Source: Haloarcula argentinensis DSM 12282 (lineage in GTDB: Archaea; Halobacteriota; Halobacteria; Halobacteriales; Haloarculaceae). Taken from it: a stretch of 64,000 nucleotides of DNA. Positions 7,988 to 16,642 of this stretch are shown one piece after another. The stretch lies in the NCBI GenBank assembly GCA_000336895.1, contig AOLX01000014.1, positions 382,535 to 446,534 of the forward strand, given 5' to 3'. A program made the position numbers and the translations under genes. Positions within the stretch are counted from its first letter, which is position 1. Every line of letters begins with the position of its first letter. The notes under the pieces are model-generated. The model saw nothing but the letters and a program-made list of their open reading frames with translations, was not told the DNA's origin and did not search any database.

Positions 7988-9682
7988 TTACGGGTCGAGC
8001 CCGTACAGTCCAGCGCGGATGAACACGAGTATCGGGATAATCTCCAGCCGGCCGACCCACATATTCAACACGAACATTCCCTCCGCAAGCGGGGACATCG
8101 ACGGCCCGGTGATGCCCGAGGAAAGGCCGACGTTCCCTTGGGCGCTGGCGACTTCGAACAGGGCATCGGCGTAGCCGAACCCCGGTCCCGCGACGTTGGT
8201 GAGGACGATACTGCTGGTGACGAGAATGATTAGCCACAGCAGCGTCACGATGGCCGCTTCGCTGAACTCCCGCTCCATCGACTCGCGGTCGAGCGTCCGG
8301 TCGCCGATGCGGGCCGTAATCACCGTGTTCGTCGGGAGGAACACTCGCGAGAACTGCCAGATGATCCCGCGAGCGATGGTGTATCCTCGGATGATTTTGA
8401 TGCCCCCAACAGTGGACCCCGCAGCGCCGCCAAGCACCATTGCACCGGCCACGAGCACCTTGCCGCCGGCGAGCCAGCGACCGATCGGTGCCGACTGGAA
8501 GCCGGTACAGCTGAGGGCGCTGACCCACTGGAACGTCGAGTCCCGGACCGCATCAAGCTGTGCAGCGTCGAGCATCGGCACCGAAAACGGCAGGAACGAC
8601 TGGGTGGCAAACGCCTCAGTCGTCGCAGGAACGGACCACGCGTTTTGTACTGAGAGCCCGACGACGCCGAGCGCGAGCAGGATAAACAGCCAGCGAGTCT
8701 GCAGGTCCGACACCAGTTCGCGAATCTGCCTGTCGTGTAAGACGACGTAGTGGACCGGGAACGCGATTGCACCGAGAATCATGATCGGCAACAGGACGGT
8801 CTCGACGAGCGGCGAGTTGTATGTCGCAATCGAGTTGTCCGTCACCGAGAACCCGCCGGTCGTGAGCCCGGTCATGGCGTGATTGAGCGCCTGCCAGGCG
8901 GCCTCCCACAGCGACAGCGACGCCGCGTACTCGCTGTCGCTGGCGAGGATAGCACCGAACAGCAGCGCGAACGAGAGAACCGTGTAGCCGGCGACGAGTT
9001 TCCAGACCGTTCGGACGGTGGAGACGACGCTCGGGTGGATCTTCTCCTCGCGGGCCTCACTCTGGTAGAGCGCGTAACTGCCGCTGCCAGGCCGTGACAG
9101 GATAGACACGGTCAGGACAATGACGCCGACGCCGCCGACGTACTGGATGAACGACCGCCACCACTGGACTGCGCGCGGGAGCGAGGGCTCGTGAATCGCC
9201 ATCGTCAGGCCGCTCCCGGTCCACCCGCTCATGCTCTCGAAGAAGGCATGGAGCGGGTTCCGGAAGTACGCCAGGCTGGAGAGCGTCGTCGTTCCGCCGA
9301 CTTTGATCGGCTCCCACGTACTCGTGTCCGTCCCGACTGGAACGAACGTATCCATGACGGCAGGGGGCGTGAACCACGCGGTCAACAGGAACGGCAGCGA
9401 GCCGAACGTAGCGACCAGCAGCCACCCGCCGGCGGCGATGACCATACCGTGTTTCATCTCTGGGGCTGGGGCATCGGTGAACCCCCGGTTTGCGAGGCCG
9501 CCGACAGCGGCGGTCACCCCGGCCGCAGTAAAGAACCCGAAAGCGGCGTAGAACTCCTGAAAGCCCAGCGCAATCGCGGCTGTGATCGTCATCAGTCCGG
9601 CCTCCATCAGCAGGAGCGAGCCAATATCGTGGGCGATCGTTTTCAGGTCCGTCGGGATCAGCCCGCCGTTCCGTCGCGACAT
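7988..9682 (-). CDS. trkH: TrkH-type potassium uptake channel, second copy
   Basis: A 564-residue TrkH-family membrane protein with the four pore loops GWTGSGLTMAIHEPS, GLTTGGFSVTDNS, LSCTGFQSAPIG and SAQGNVGLSSGIT. It is longer and clearly divergent from the TrkH at 6000-7535, mainly in its N-terminal extension. It starts one base after the TrkA stop, so TrkA and this TrkH form a two-gene operon and a complete Trk system. Haloarchaea need molar cytosolic KCl, and duplicated Trk systems are common in them. Confidence 0.93.
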   Translation of the reverse strand: MSRRNGGLIPTDLKTIAHDIGSLLLMEAGLMTITAAIALGFQEFYAAFGFFTAAGVTAAVGGLANRGFTDAPAPEMKHGMVIAAGGWLLVATFGSLPFLLTAWFTPPAVMDTFVPVGTDTSTWEPIKVGGTTTLSSLAYFRNPLHAFFESMSGWTGSGLTMAIHEPSLPRAVQWWRSFIQYVGGVGVIVLTVSILSRPGSGSYALYQSEAREEKIHPSVVSTVRTVWKLVAGYTVLSFALLFGAILASDSEYAASLSLWEAAWQALNHAMTGLTTGGFSVTDNSIATYNSPLVETVLLPIMILGAIAFPVHYVVLHDRQIRELVSDLQTRWLFILLALGVVGLSVQNAWSVPATTEAFATQSFLPFSVPMLDAAQLDAVRDSTFQWVSALSCTGFQSAPIGRWLAGGKVLVAGAMVLGGAAGSTVGGIKIIRGYTIARGIIWQFSRVFLPTNTVITARIGDRTLDRESMEREFSEAAIVTLLWLIILVTSSIVLTNVAGPGFGYADALFEVASAQGNVGLSSGITGPSMSPLAEGMFVLNMWVGRLEIIPILVFIRAGLYGLDP

Positions 9683-9683
9683 G

Positions 9684-10367
9684 TCAGTTGTGATCCTCGG
9701 AGTGACCGAAGATGTCGGTCACCTCCGGTGTCGCACCGTCTCCCGAGTAGACCGTGAGGAGGTCGTTCGCCTCGATGCGCGTATCGCCGCGGGGCGTTAT
9801 CGGATCACCGTCGCCGTTGCGCTCGATGGCCACGATGAGCGTCTGGCCGCCAATGAGGCCCTCCGTGTTGGCCTCCTCTAGCGTCTTGCCTGCAATCGGA
9901 GCATCTGGTGTGACTGTTATTTCGAACACCTCCGCCCGATCGCCAATGCGCATGAAGTCGACGATAGACGGCCGTTTGACAGCCCGGTAGAGATACTCGG
10001 CGATGAGCCGCTGTGGGTTCTGCATCGTGTTGACGCCGATCTGGCGGAACACGTTCATGTGCTCGGGATTGTGGACGACGGAGACGATGTCCGGCACCTC
10101 CAGTTCCTGTGCCAGCAGACAGACCATGATGTTGGTCGCGTCCTGATCGGTCGTCGAGATGAGCGCGTCGGCACGGTCCGCACCGGCGTCCTCCAGCGTA
10201 TCCTTCACCGTCGCGTCGTCATTGATAACGAGACAGTCGTACTGTCTCGACGCACGTTCCGCCCGCTCTTTGTCGCGTTCGATGACGACGACCTCGTTCC
10301 CCCCCGCTGTCGCAATCTCAAGCAACGGCGACCCGATATCGCCGGCACCGACGATGACAATATACAT
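9684..10367 (-). CDS. trkA: TrkA, NAD-binding RCK regulatory subunit
   Basis: A 227-residue cytosolic regulator. The N-terminal RCK_N Rossmann domain has GAGDIGSPLLE (about residues 7-17) and an acidic residue at the end of strand 2 (VVVIERD) for the ribose of NAD. The C-terminal RCK_C domain covers about residues 140-220. It gates TrkH according to NADH or nucleotide state. It is the first gene of a two-gene operon with the TrkH at 7988-9682. Confidence 0.93.
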   Translation of the reverse strand: MYIVIVGAGDIGSPLLEIATAGGNEVVVIERDKERAERASRQYDCLVINDDATVKDTLEDAGADRADALISTTDQDATNIMVCLLAQELEVPDIVSVVHNPEHMNVFRQIGVNTMQNPQRLIAEYLYRAVKRPSIVDFMRIGDRAEVFEITVTPDAPIAGKTLEEANTEGLIGGQTLIVAIERNGDGDPITPRGDTRIEANDLLTVYSGDGATPEVTDIFGHSEDHN

Positions 10368-10491
10368 TTTTGCCAGTGTACTGAATCGATCGTTGAAAGC
10401 CTACCGTTCCCAGTCGCAGTGAGGACACTGCAGTAGTTCGGGTACGTCTCGCTCCCAAACCACTATACTGTCGCCGATTGAACCGCACGGT

Positions 10492-10626
10492 ATGGCACAC
10501 GTAACCGAGCAGTTCGACCATCCGGCCTGGCTGACAGCCGCCGGGACGCTCGCCGGCTACGGCATCATCCTCCTGTTCATGTTCCTGTTGCTGTTTATGC
10601 TGCCGTACCTCCTGTTCCTGGCCTGA
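10492..10626 (+). CDS. Tiny membrane protein (44 aa)
   Basis: A 44-residue protein beginning MAHVTEQFDHPAWLT. A single long hydrophobic helix (about residues 20-43) fills the C-terminal half and runs to the stop codon. It lies in the 280-bp space between trkA and the next leftward gene and has haloarchaeal codon use. It could be a small accessory subunit of a membrane complex, but nothing in the sequence names the partner. Confidence 0.55.
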   Translation: MAHVTEQFDHPAWLTAAGTLAGYGIILLFMFLLLFMLPYLLFLA

Positions 10627-10648
10627 GCGGAACCCGAGTCACCCGATT

Positions 10649-11086
10649 TCACTCGTATCTCGAATCGATGAGAAACCCGAGTGAGATGAGTCCACAGACC
10701 ATCGACAGGAATCCAACGATAGCGAGGCCGAACGGCGGGTCGTCGCCGGGGTAGGTTATGAGTCCGCCAAAGGAGCTAATGCTGATGCCCCACAGGCCGA
10801 CCGTTAGCACGAGGTCCGCATACGTGTTCCAGACGTCTTCGAGCGCGGGTTCGACGCGAGCGAGCCACCATCCGGACGTGTCTGCTTGAGAGGACGACCC
10901 GCGACCCAGAAGTTGGCGAACTGCGGGCCGGCCACCAGCAATGACGAGCGCAGCAGTGGAGAGCACCGCAATTCCCGCCAGCGCTGATACTGGGGCCGCC
11001 TGGACCTGCAACAACAGAAACAGGCTGACGTAGCCCAGAACCGCGATGCCTGCTGCGAGTCCACGAAGTACGTTCCCGATGCTCAT
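10649..11086 (-). CDS. Four-helix membrane protein of unknown function
   Basis: A 145-residue protein with four predicted membrane helices (about residues 5-27, 34-52, 87-108 and 118-140). A hydrophilic loop of roughly 35 residues (GRGSSSQADTSGWW) separates the pairs. No family motif is recognised. It converges on the 44-residue membrane protein at 10,492-10,626. Confidence 0.65.
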   Translation of the reverse strand: MSIGNVLRGLAAGIAVLGYVSLFLLLQVQAAPVSALAGIAVLSTAALVIAGGRPAVRQLLGRGSSSQADTSGWWLARVEPALEDVWNTYADLVLTVGLWGISISSFGGLITYPGDDPPFGLAIVGFLSMVCGLISLGFLIDSRYE

Positions 11087-11227
11087 TTCCCGTTGCTGGC
11101 TCCCTTCGAACTGGTCGGTATAGTGTTGTCCGTCTTACTGTGACGCGATCGCTTCGCTGCTGCGGTCAATGTGGCCGCTACAGGGGTATCGCAGTTAGTA
11201 AATAGGTCCGTGTGAGAGTACACGTCG

Positions 11228-12106
11228 ATGGAAGGGAAGGCAGCAGCGCCCGCAGCAGGGACGGTCCTCAACGCGCTCGCGACCGGCCACGGCGCGGCGT
11301 TTGCTATCGACGAGTACACGACAGCGACCGTCACGCTCTCGACTGAGACCGACGGTGTCACCGGCGAGGTTGCCGACGCGCCGGACGCCGACACGCGGCT
11401 CATCGAGCGCTGTGTCGAGTACGTTATCGATGCCCACGGCGGTCCGCAACACGTCGGTGTTCCAGCGGTCTCCGGCGGAAGCGTCCGCACCGAGAGCGAG
11501 GTCCCGATGGCCTCCGGACTGAAAAGCTCCAGCGCGGCCGCAAACGCGACCGTCATGGCGACGCTCGACGCCCTTGATGCGACCGAGCGGATGAGCCGTG
11601 AGGACATGGCCCGTCTGGGTGTCATGGCTGCTCACGACGTGGGCGTCACCGTTACCGGGGCCTTCGACGACGCGTCGGCGTCGATGCTCGGCGGCGTCAC
11701 CGTCACCGACAACGAGGACGACGCGCTCCTGGCTCGCGAGGAAGTCGACTGGGACGTGCTCGTCTGGACGCCGCCGGAACAGTCGTTTAGTGCCGACGCG
11801 GATGTCGAGCGATGCCGGCAGATCGCACCGATGGCTCGCCTCGTCGAGGACCTCGCGCTCGACGGCGACTACCAGCGGGCTATGACAGTCAACGGACTCG
11901 CGTTCTCGGCCGCGCTGGACTTCGAGACGGACCCGGTACTCGACGCGCTCCAGCACGTCGAGGGCGTCTCCCTGTCGGGGACCGGACCGTCGTTCACCGC
12001 CGTCGGCGAGCGGGCCGCACTCGAAGCCGTACAGGACGCCTGGGACGAGCGACCCGGAGCGACCTGGCTGACGACGACACAAACCGAGGGAACACACACA
12101 GTATGA
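11228..12106 (+). CDS. Archaeal shikimate kinase (GHMP type)
   Basis: A 292-residue GHMP-superfamily kinase that phosphorylates shikimate in aromatic amino acid synthesis. Archaea use this fold instead of the bacterial AroK. The N-terminal substrate strand region has GHGAAFAIDEYTTATV, and the ATP-binding loop VPMASGLKSSSAAANA matches the GHMP 'PxxxGLxSSAA' motif. The third motif, LSGTGPSFTAVG, lies near the C-terminus. A TATA-like ttagtaaata lies about 25 nt before the ATG. The stop overlaps the chorismate mutase start by four bases, so the two are translationally coupled. Confidence 0.92.
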   Translation: MEGKAAAPAAGTVLNALATGHGAAFAIDEYTTATVTLSTETDGVTGEVADAPDADTRLIERCVEYVIDAHGGPQHVGVPAVSGGSVRTESEVPMASGLKSSSAAANATVMATLDALDATERMSREDMARLGVMAAHDVGVTVTGAFDDASASMLGGVTVTDNEDDALLAREEVDWDVLVWTPPEQSFSADADVERCRQIAPMARLVEDLALDGDYQRAMTVNGLAFSAALDFETDPVLDALQHVEGVSLSGTGPSFTAVGERAALEAVQDAWDERPGATWLTTTQTEGTHTV

Positions 12107-12396
12107 GCACGAATCCGAACCCAGAGGACATGTCGCTGGACGAACTGCGCGACGAAATCCGGACTATCGACCGGGAGATCGTCGAGAAAATCGCACAGCG
12201 AACCTACGTGGCTGACACCATCGCACAGGTCAAAGACGAGAAGGGGCTGCCGACGACCGACGAACAGCAGGAGCAGGCCGTCATGGACCGCGCCGGCGAC
12301 AACGCGGAGCAGTTCGATGTCGACGAAAACCTCGTGAAAGCGATTTTCCGGTTGCTGATCGAACTGAACAAGGTCGAACAGCGAGAGAGTAGGTAG
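12103..12396 (+). CDS. Chorismate mutase, AroQ type
   Basis: A 97-residue all-helical chorismate mutase that converts chorismate to prephenate for Phe/Tyr synthesis. The first helix has LDELRDEIRTIDREIVEKIAQR with the active-site Arg, followed by AQVKDEKGLP (catalytic Lys) and a C-terminal helix with IELNKVEQ. Length is normal for a free-standing archaeal AroQ domain. It overlaps shikimate kinase by ATGA. Confidence 0.92.
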   Translation: MSTNPNPEDMSLDELRDEIRTIDREIVEKIAQRTYVADTIAQVKDEKGLPTTDEQQEQAVMDRAGDNAEQFDVDENLVKAIFRLLIELNKVEQRESR

Positions 12397-12458
12397 ACGA
12401 CGGGCACTTCTGGCACCCGAACGACAGAGTATATCTTCGCAGTCTCTGATAATCGCGT

Positions 12459-12944
12459 ATGGCTCCTGAATGTCGCGTTCGCACTGCAACGACCACCGAA
12501 GTGGAGGCGATCTTACTCATTCACGTCGCTGCCATCTTCGCTCATGGGCCGTCTGCCTATACTGATAGGCAGGTTGCGGCGTGGGCAGCAAAGACAGAAG
12601 GGACTGAGAGGTATGAGAACGCTGTTAAAGACGCTACGACCGAACTCGTCGTCGCAGAATCCGACAGTCGCGTTGTCGGATTCGGCGAACTTGATGTGGA
12701 AAGCGGGGAAGTTGCGGCTGTTTTTGTAGACCCGGAGCACGATAGAGAAGGAATCGGGTCATCTATCCTCCATCACTTCGAGCGGCGTCTTCGAGACGAA
12801 GGGTTCGATGTGGTTCGTTTACGCGCTGTTCTCAACGCCGTCAAGTTCTACGAACAGCAGGGGTACCAGAAGGTAGAGCGCGTGACAAACACGACTACGA
12901 ACGACATCGATGTAGATTCTGTGTGGATGGAGAAACCCCTTTAG
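12459..12944 (+). CDS. GNAT-family N-acetyltransferase
   Basis: A 161-residue GNAT enzyme that transfers acetyl from acetyl-CoA. Visible are the beta4 segment GEVAAVFVDPEH, the acetyl-CoA pyrophosphate loop DREGIGSSILHHFE (Q/R-x-x-G-x-G/A type, here R-E-G-I-G) and NAVKFYEQQGYQKVER at the C-terminus. The acceptor substrate is not predictable. A TATA-like tatatc lies about 28 nt before the ATG, fitting a leaderless transcript. Confidence 0.85.
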   Translation: MAPECRVRTATTTEVEAILLIHVAAIFAHGPSAYTDRQVAAWAAKTEGTERYENAVKDATTELVVAESDSRVVGFGELDVESGEVAAVFVDPEHDREGIGSSILHHFERRLRDEGFDVVRLRAVLNAVKFYEQQGYQKVERVTNTTTNDIDVDSVWMEKPL

Positions 12945-13146
12945 TAAGGCTGCTTCACTTCGCTCGACTCCCCGTATTTGTCTATTGGGAGGGCGAAATC
13001 GACAATTTGTACATGCCTTGTAACACCAGTTTCAGACCCGAAAAAGGTCGAGTAGCGAGAGAGCAGATAGCAAGAATCCGTTGCGCTGGGGGCGGTCTAG
13101 TCCGAGACTCAGCTTCAACGCTCCGTCCACCATCTCCAGTGTTCTG

Positions 13147-13848
13147 TTAGTACTCCCAGAGGCGGTTGATCCGTGAGTCGATGTCGGGGTGGGCTGCCCG
13201 GAGTGCGTGGGCATCGGTTTCGCCGTCGACGTTGATGACGTGGACCTCACCCCGTTGCCCCCCGTACACGTCTTGAAAGTCGTAGACGACGCCGAACACG
13301 TCGACAGCGGCGGGAACATCGTCACTATCTCGAAGAAACTCGACTTGCCTGTCGACGTTGTACTCAACGAGTTGGTTGACGGCTGCTGCCCGCTCAATAT
13401 CCTCAGGGAGATGTTCCAGTGCAGGCTCGAGATGGGGTCTGAGAACGCTGAGACAGTGGTCAATGCCTGCCGGTTCGTCGAGGCCATCCGTCAGGTCGTC
13501 GTACGTCGCGGTTACCGCTCCACAGCCGGTGTGGCCGACGACGACGGCAGTCTCAGTCATCGTATGCTCGATCGGATATAGCACGTCACCGGATACTGCC
13601 TCGCCGGATGCGGTCCGCTGAATGACTCGGTTCCCGATATTGCTACAGGTAAAGAGGTGCCCCGGCTCGCTGTTGCCCCACATATGGTCCTGGAGCACCC
13701 GTGAATCAGAGCAACAGACCGTGACAGCATCTGGCCTTTGAGAGTTCTGAACGCTGTCGAACCGGTCCCGGAACTCCGCCGCGTGGTCGGCGTTTCCGGC
13801 AAGTAAATCACGTAATAACTGACTCATGGGTGGGCAGATAGCCGCCAT
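13147..13848 (-). CDS. Beta-class carbonic anhydrase
   Basis: A 233-residue zinc enzyme for CO2/bicarbonate interconversion. The zinc ligands are in VCCSDSRVLQ (Cys, with the Asp-Arg dyad) and VVGHTGCGAV (His and Cys). An internal start at 13,827 (MSQLLRDLL) is also plausible and would remove seven residues. This is the last chromosomal gene before the integrated element. In the uninterrupted chromosome it would sit next to tRNA-Trp. Confidence 0.9.
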   Translation of the reverse strand: MAAICPPMSQLLRDLLAGNADHAAEFRDRFDSVQNSQRPDAVTVCCSDSRVLQDHMWGNSEPGHLFTCSNIGNRVIQRTASGEAVSGDVLYPIEHTMTETAVVVGHTGCGAVTATYDDLTDGLDEPAGIDHCLSVLRPHLEPALEHLPEDIERAAAVNQLVEYNVDRQVEFLRDSDDVPAAVDVFGVVYDFQDVYGGQRGEVHVINVDGETDAHALRAAHPDIDSRINRLWEY

Positions 13849-14026
13849 GCAGTAAACTCATTGGACTTAGGCAGTGTTGGCGTCCCAACTTGGAACTGAT
13901 TACGAGAATCTATGATTCCGGAATGCGTTGGCTTCGCTGAGAGCGGGTTTTTGAAGACAGATATAGATTATTTAGCTGTAATACTACGCGAAAGTCAATG
14001 AATGGACAGGTCTGGAAGGGTAACAG

Positions 14027-14041
14027 TATGGGGTCGGAGGG
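14027..14041. repeat. attL core (15-bp direct repeat)
   Basis: TATGGGGTCGGAGGG, identical to 41,427-41,441. The flanking bases differ on both sides (g versus t before, c versus a after), so the shared core is exactly 15 bp. Thirteen of these bases match the 3' end of the tRNA-Trp gene (minus strand) including the discriminator base, and two lie beyond it. Confidence 0.9.
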
Positions 14042-14092
14042 CGATAAAGCTCGCCGCCGTCTTGCGATTCTGTAAAATTGATACATTCCGAG

Positions 14093-15172
14093 TCATTCCG
14101 AATTTTTCTCCGAGAGGTCAGTCGGATGGAGGTGTGATTCTATGTCTATCTCGCCCGTTTCGTTCCTCCGGCGCTGGAGTTCGTCGTCATAATCCGGATC
14201 ATCGTAGTACCGCCGAATCACCGACGGCGTGGCGGCAGCCCGGTCCGCAACAGTCTGCTCAGTGAACCCCAGGTTTCGCTGCCATGTGATTGATCCTCGC
14301 CTGATAGCGTGAGGTGCTCGCGTGGATGGGCACTTACTGGCGTGCGTCCGCGGAACATACTCACAATTCGGACGCCGGTTCCCGTGCGGGCACTCCTCCG
14401 CTATGCACGGCTGGGTATCCTGGTACATATAGCCGCGAATCGTCCCACGGACTGGACGGCCCTGCCGAGTCGTGATCAGTGGCTTCCGACCGTGTTCATC
14501 CCGAATATCGATGCGCTCCCGCGCGAGATACAGATCTAACACCTTCTGTGGCGTCTCCGAGAGCGTCACATTCCGCTCGTGCGTGTTCCCCCGCTTCAGC
14601 CGCGTTCCAGTCTCCGGACGGTTCCGGAATCGGAGATCTCCCGACTCTGGATCATAGTCCTCGAGATCCAGCGCGCGGAGGCCCGACATCCGACAGCCAA
14701 CGTGCCACAGAATCTCCAAGACCACGTGTTTGGTCGTTCCACGGTACTCCGCGCTTTCACGGTAGAACGACAGCAAAGCACGGGCATCTTCCGGAGCCAG
14801 CTGCTGATCCGATGTCTCCTCCTCATCCGACAGCCGGACCGTCTCAATCGCCAGGTGGATCCCTAACGGAACGAGGCCCTGGCTCTCGAGATACTTGAGC
14901 CACGCTCGAGCGGACTTCTGCCGAGTCGCCACCGTGACGCGGGCGTAGTCCTTCTCCATCAGGAAGTCTGTGAACCCACCAACAGTCCACCGCGTGAGGT
15001 CGTCTACCGTCTCTATGTCGCTCTCTGCGGCGTAGTCTTCAAAGAGGCCGAGATTCCGACGCTTCGTACGCTCTGTCTCGCCCTTCCAGTCTGCCTTTTT
15101 TCGGCGAATATACAGCTCCACAGCCTCCGGGATTGTGAGGTCCGGAGAGTCGCCTCGAGGTGGCTGATTCAT
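14093..15172 (-). CDS. Tyrosine-family site-specific integrase
   Basis: A 359-residue XerC/D-like recombinase. A SAM-like N-terminal core-binding domain covers about residues 15-110. The catalytic domain shows the first Arg in VGCRMSGLRALDLEDYD, the H-x-x-R box in APHAIRRGSITW and the Tyr nucleophile in IRRYYDDP. Between them lies a Cys/His-rich insert (CIAEECPHGNRRPNCEY, then SKCPS) common in haloviral integrases and possibly zinc-binding. I use the ATG at 15,172 (MNQPPRGDSP); the frame is open nine codons further. Its position beside attL fits integration and excision of this element. The gene is intact, not split by integration as in SSV-type elements. Confidence 0.93.
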   Translation of the reverse strand: MNQPPRGDSPDLTIPEAVELYIRRKKADWKGETERTKRRNLGLFEDYAAESDIETVDDLTRWTVGGFTDFLMEKDYARVTVATRQKSARAWLKYLESQGLVPLGIHLAIETVRLSDEEETSDQQLAPEDARALLSFYRESAEYRGTTKHVVLEILWHVGCRMSGLRALDLEDYDPESGDLRFRNRPETGTRLKRGNTHERNVTLSETPQKVLDLYLARERIDIRDEHGRKPLITTRQGRPVRGTIRGYMYQDTQPCIAEECPHGNRRPNCEYVPRTHASKCPSTRAPHAIRRGSITWQRNLGFTEQTVADRAAATPSVIRRYYDDPDYDDELQRRRNETGEIDIESHLHPTDLSEKNSE

Positions 15173-15431
15173 GCGTGGACACCCCCTGTACTGGACCACT
15201 CACAGGGAATTGCACTGCTCGCGCTGTTCAGCAGAGGGGAGACTGGACTTCCGGGCCAGTTTCCGCGGACTTGACAGCAGATCGTTTGCTTCTCGATACT
15301 ATCGTCTAAGCCAGAGCTTGCGTTCATAATTAGTTGAAACTCATCAGTAAGCGAGTGATTCCCGTCGAACCTTGCGGGACGTTTTTTGTACCCCGCGGCA
15401 GATGTTTCGAACACGGTCACAGTTGACCGAC

Positions 15432-15461
15432 GCGACACCCGTGCTGGTGACACGGTGTCGC
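15432..15461. promoter_or_regulatory. Imperfect dyad in the integrase/repressor divergent spacer
   Basis: GCGACACCCGTG and CACGGTGTCGC form an imperfect inverted repeat (one base unpaired) separated by 7 bp and followed by a T-run. It lies 260 bp upstream of the integrase and 125 bp upstream of the winged-helix gene. It could be an operator or a remnant terminator. The spacer 15,173-15,585 otherwise holds only the operator-like repeat at 15,512-15,563. Confidence 0.4.
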
Positions 15462-15511
15462 ACCCCGTTTTTAGAGGAGCCACACCCAGAGGGAGCGGCG
15501 CGCCGGCTACG

Positions 15512-15563
15512 ATGAGCCAATCATGGTTCACCAGACTTAATGTTTGCCCTATCATTGGCTCAT
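15512..15563. promoter_or_regulatory. Inverted repeat, candidate operator of the phiH1-repressor-like gene
   Basis: ATGAGCCAAT (15,512-15,521) and ATTGGCTCAT (15,554-15,563) are perfect reverse complements with 32 bp between, centred about 48 bp before the ATG at 15,586. The position just upstream of a winged-helix repressor gene suggests autoregulation or control of the lysis/excision switch. The binding protein is inferred only from location. Confidence 0.55.
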
Positions 15564-15585
15564 ACTGCAACTCTATGTCCACACA

Positions 15586-15915
15586 ATGACGGTAATCGAA
15601 GATGGTTTCCGCTGGCTCTTCGCCTACGAACCCATGCGCAGAGACCGGGCAGAGTGGATGACGGGCAGTGATGACCGCATTTTGGAATTTCTGTCCGAGT
15701 CTGGTGCCGGTCACAATCTTCGAGGCATACAGAACAACTTCGAAGAGAGAGGAGAGTCCCTTTCGTACGCCACACTGAAGCGAAGAATTCCAAAACTGGA
15801 GGATGCTGGGCTTGTATACGTAATTGAAGGAGAGGGCCAGTACTACGCAATTACGGAGAAAGGAGAAGAATACCTTCGTGGAGAAACCGATCTCCGGGAA
15901 GAGCCAGAACCGTAG
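15586..15915 (+). CDS. PhiH1-repressor-like winged-helix protein
   Basis: A 109-residue winged helix with RAEWMTGSDDRILEFLSE at its start, the pattern seen in the Halobacterium phage phiH1 repressor and its many haloarchaeal relatives. A recognition region follows (YATLKRRIPKLEDAGLV), then a wing ending YYAITEKGEEYLRGE. It probably controls lysogeny or element genes. The ATG at 15,586 fits the conserved start; upstream residues in the frame look noncoding. A 52-bp dyad region lies directly before it. Confidence 0.8.
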   Translation: MTVIEDGFRWLFAYEPMRRDRAEWMTGSDDRILEFLSESGAGHNLRGIQNNFEERGESLSYATLKRRIPKLEDAGLVYVIEGEGQYYAITEKGEEYLRGETDLREEPEP

Positions 15916-16009
15916 CAAGGGGTTATTGACAAAAGGGTTGGAGTCCGACCCGTCCCATCGGGAGATCTCTCCCCGATCATCCCCCGCTTCTGACGGGCAG
16001 TTTTCAGCG

Positions 16010-16279
16010 CTACTCATCGGCCACCTCAGGGATACCGATATCCCAGAGAACGCTGTGGACCCATTCTGGAATCTCGGGGAGGTCCAGTACGTCGTCTGTC
16101 TCAGTGGTCTTGATCAGTGACGCCTCACTATTTTCGACGGCGAACGTCCAGCGCTCGTCCTCGAGTTCGACTACTACACGGGCGTCGTGGTCCGGTTCGT
16201 CCAAGTGGATGTACGCTTTCGCTTCTTGCTGCCTATCAACGGCTACACTCGTCGTCCGACAGTTACGGCGCGTTGCCAT
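16010..16279 (-). CDS. Hypothetical acidic protein
   Basis: An 89-residue acidic soluble protein (for example VVVELEDERWTFAVENSEA). No known motif is recognised. It lies between the winged-helix gene and the restriction-like gene, and its acidic composition argues for a real haloarchaeal protein. A perfect 11-bp inverted repeat lies 143 bp upstream of its start. Confidence 0.6.
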   Translation of the reverse strand: MATRRNCRTTSVAVDRQQEAKAYIHLDEPDHDARVVVELEDERWTFAVENSEASLIKTTETDDVLDLPEIPEWVHSVLWDIGIPEVADE

Positions 16280-16421
16280 ACACGGGTGGTTGCAAGAGTG
16301 GGTAAAACCACTGAGGGGGGCGTGTGGGAAGAAGCAAGATTACACTCTGACATACGCTGGAATGAACATTAACAGGCGGAAAGCAGTCTACAAACTGGCG
16401 TGGGAAGAAGTTGGGAGGAAG

Positions 16422-16461
16422 TCGTCCCAGATCACACCGTCCAGCGGTTAATCTGGGACGA
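16422..16461. promoter_or_regulatory. 11-bp perfect inverted repeat in a 363-bp noncoding spacer
   Basis: TCGTCCCAGAT (16,422-16,432) and ATCTGGGACGA (16,451-16,461) are perfect reverse complements with an 18-bp spacer. They lie between the end of the restriction-like gene (16,643) and the start of the gene at 16,279, both leftward. It may be a terminator stem for the former or an operator for the latter. The rest of 16,280-16,642 shows no convincing gene. Confidence 0.5.
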
Positions 16462-16642
16462 AATATGAAAAGAAGCGAAGCCGATTACGAGTAGAAAAAA
16501 CAATTTACCCACTGCATCCTTCGATCTCTCAATTCTGGGTGGTAAGGCGTGCGACTTCTCTGAAGCGGTACCACACGAGGAATCAGAAGGATAATCACCA
16601 GTAGAGCGGTGGTCGTTGTTGACTCATCATTCTCTGATGCTG

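Noticed and set aside
15169..16017. Minus-strand reading frame covering the phiH1-repressor-like gene
   Set aside because: The opposite strand encodes a clear winged helix and has an operator; the minus product has a non-haloarchaeal composition.
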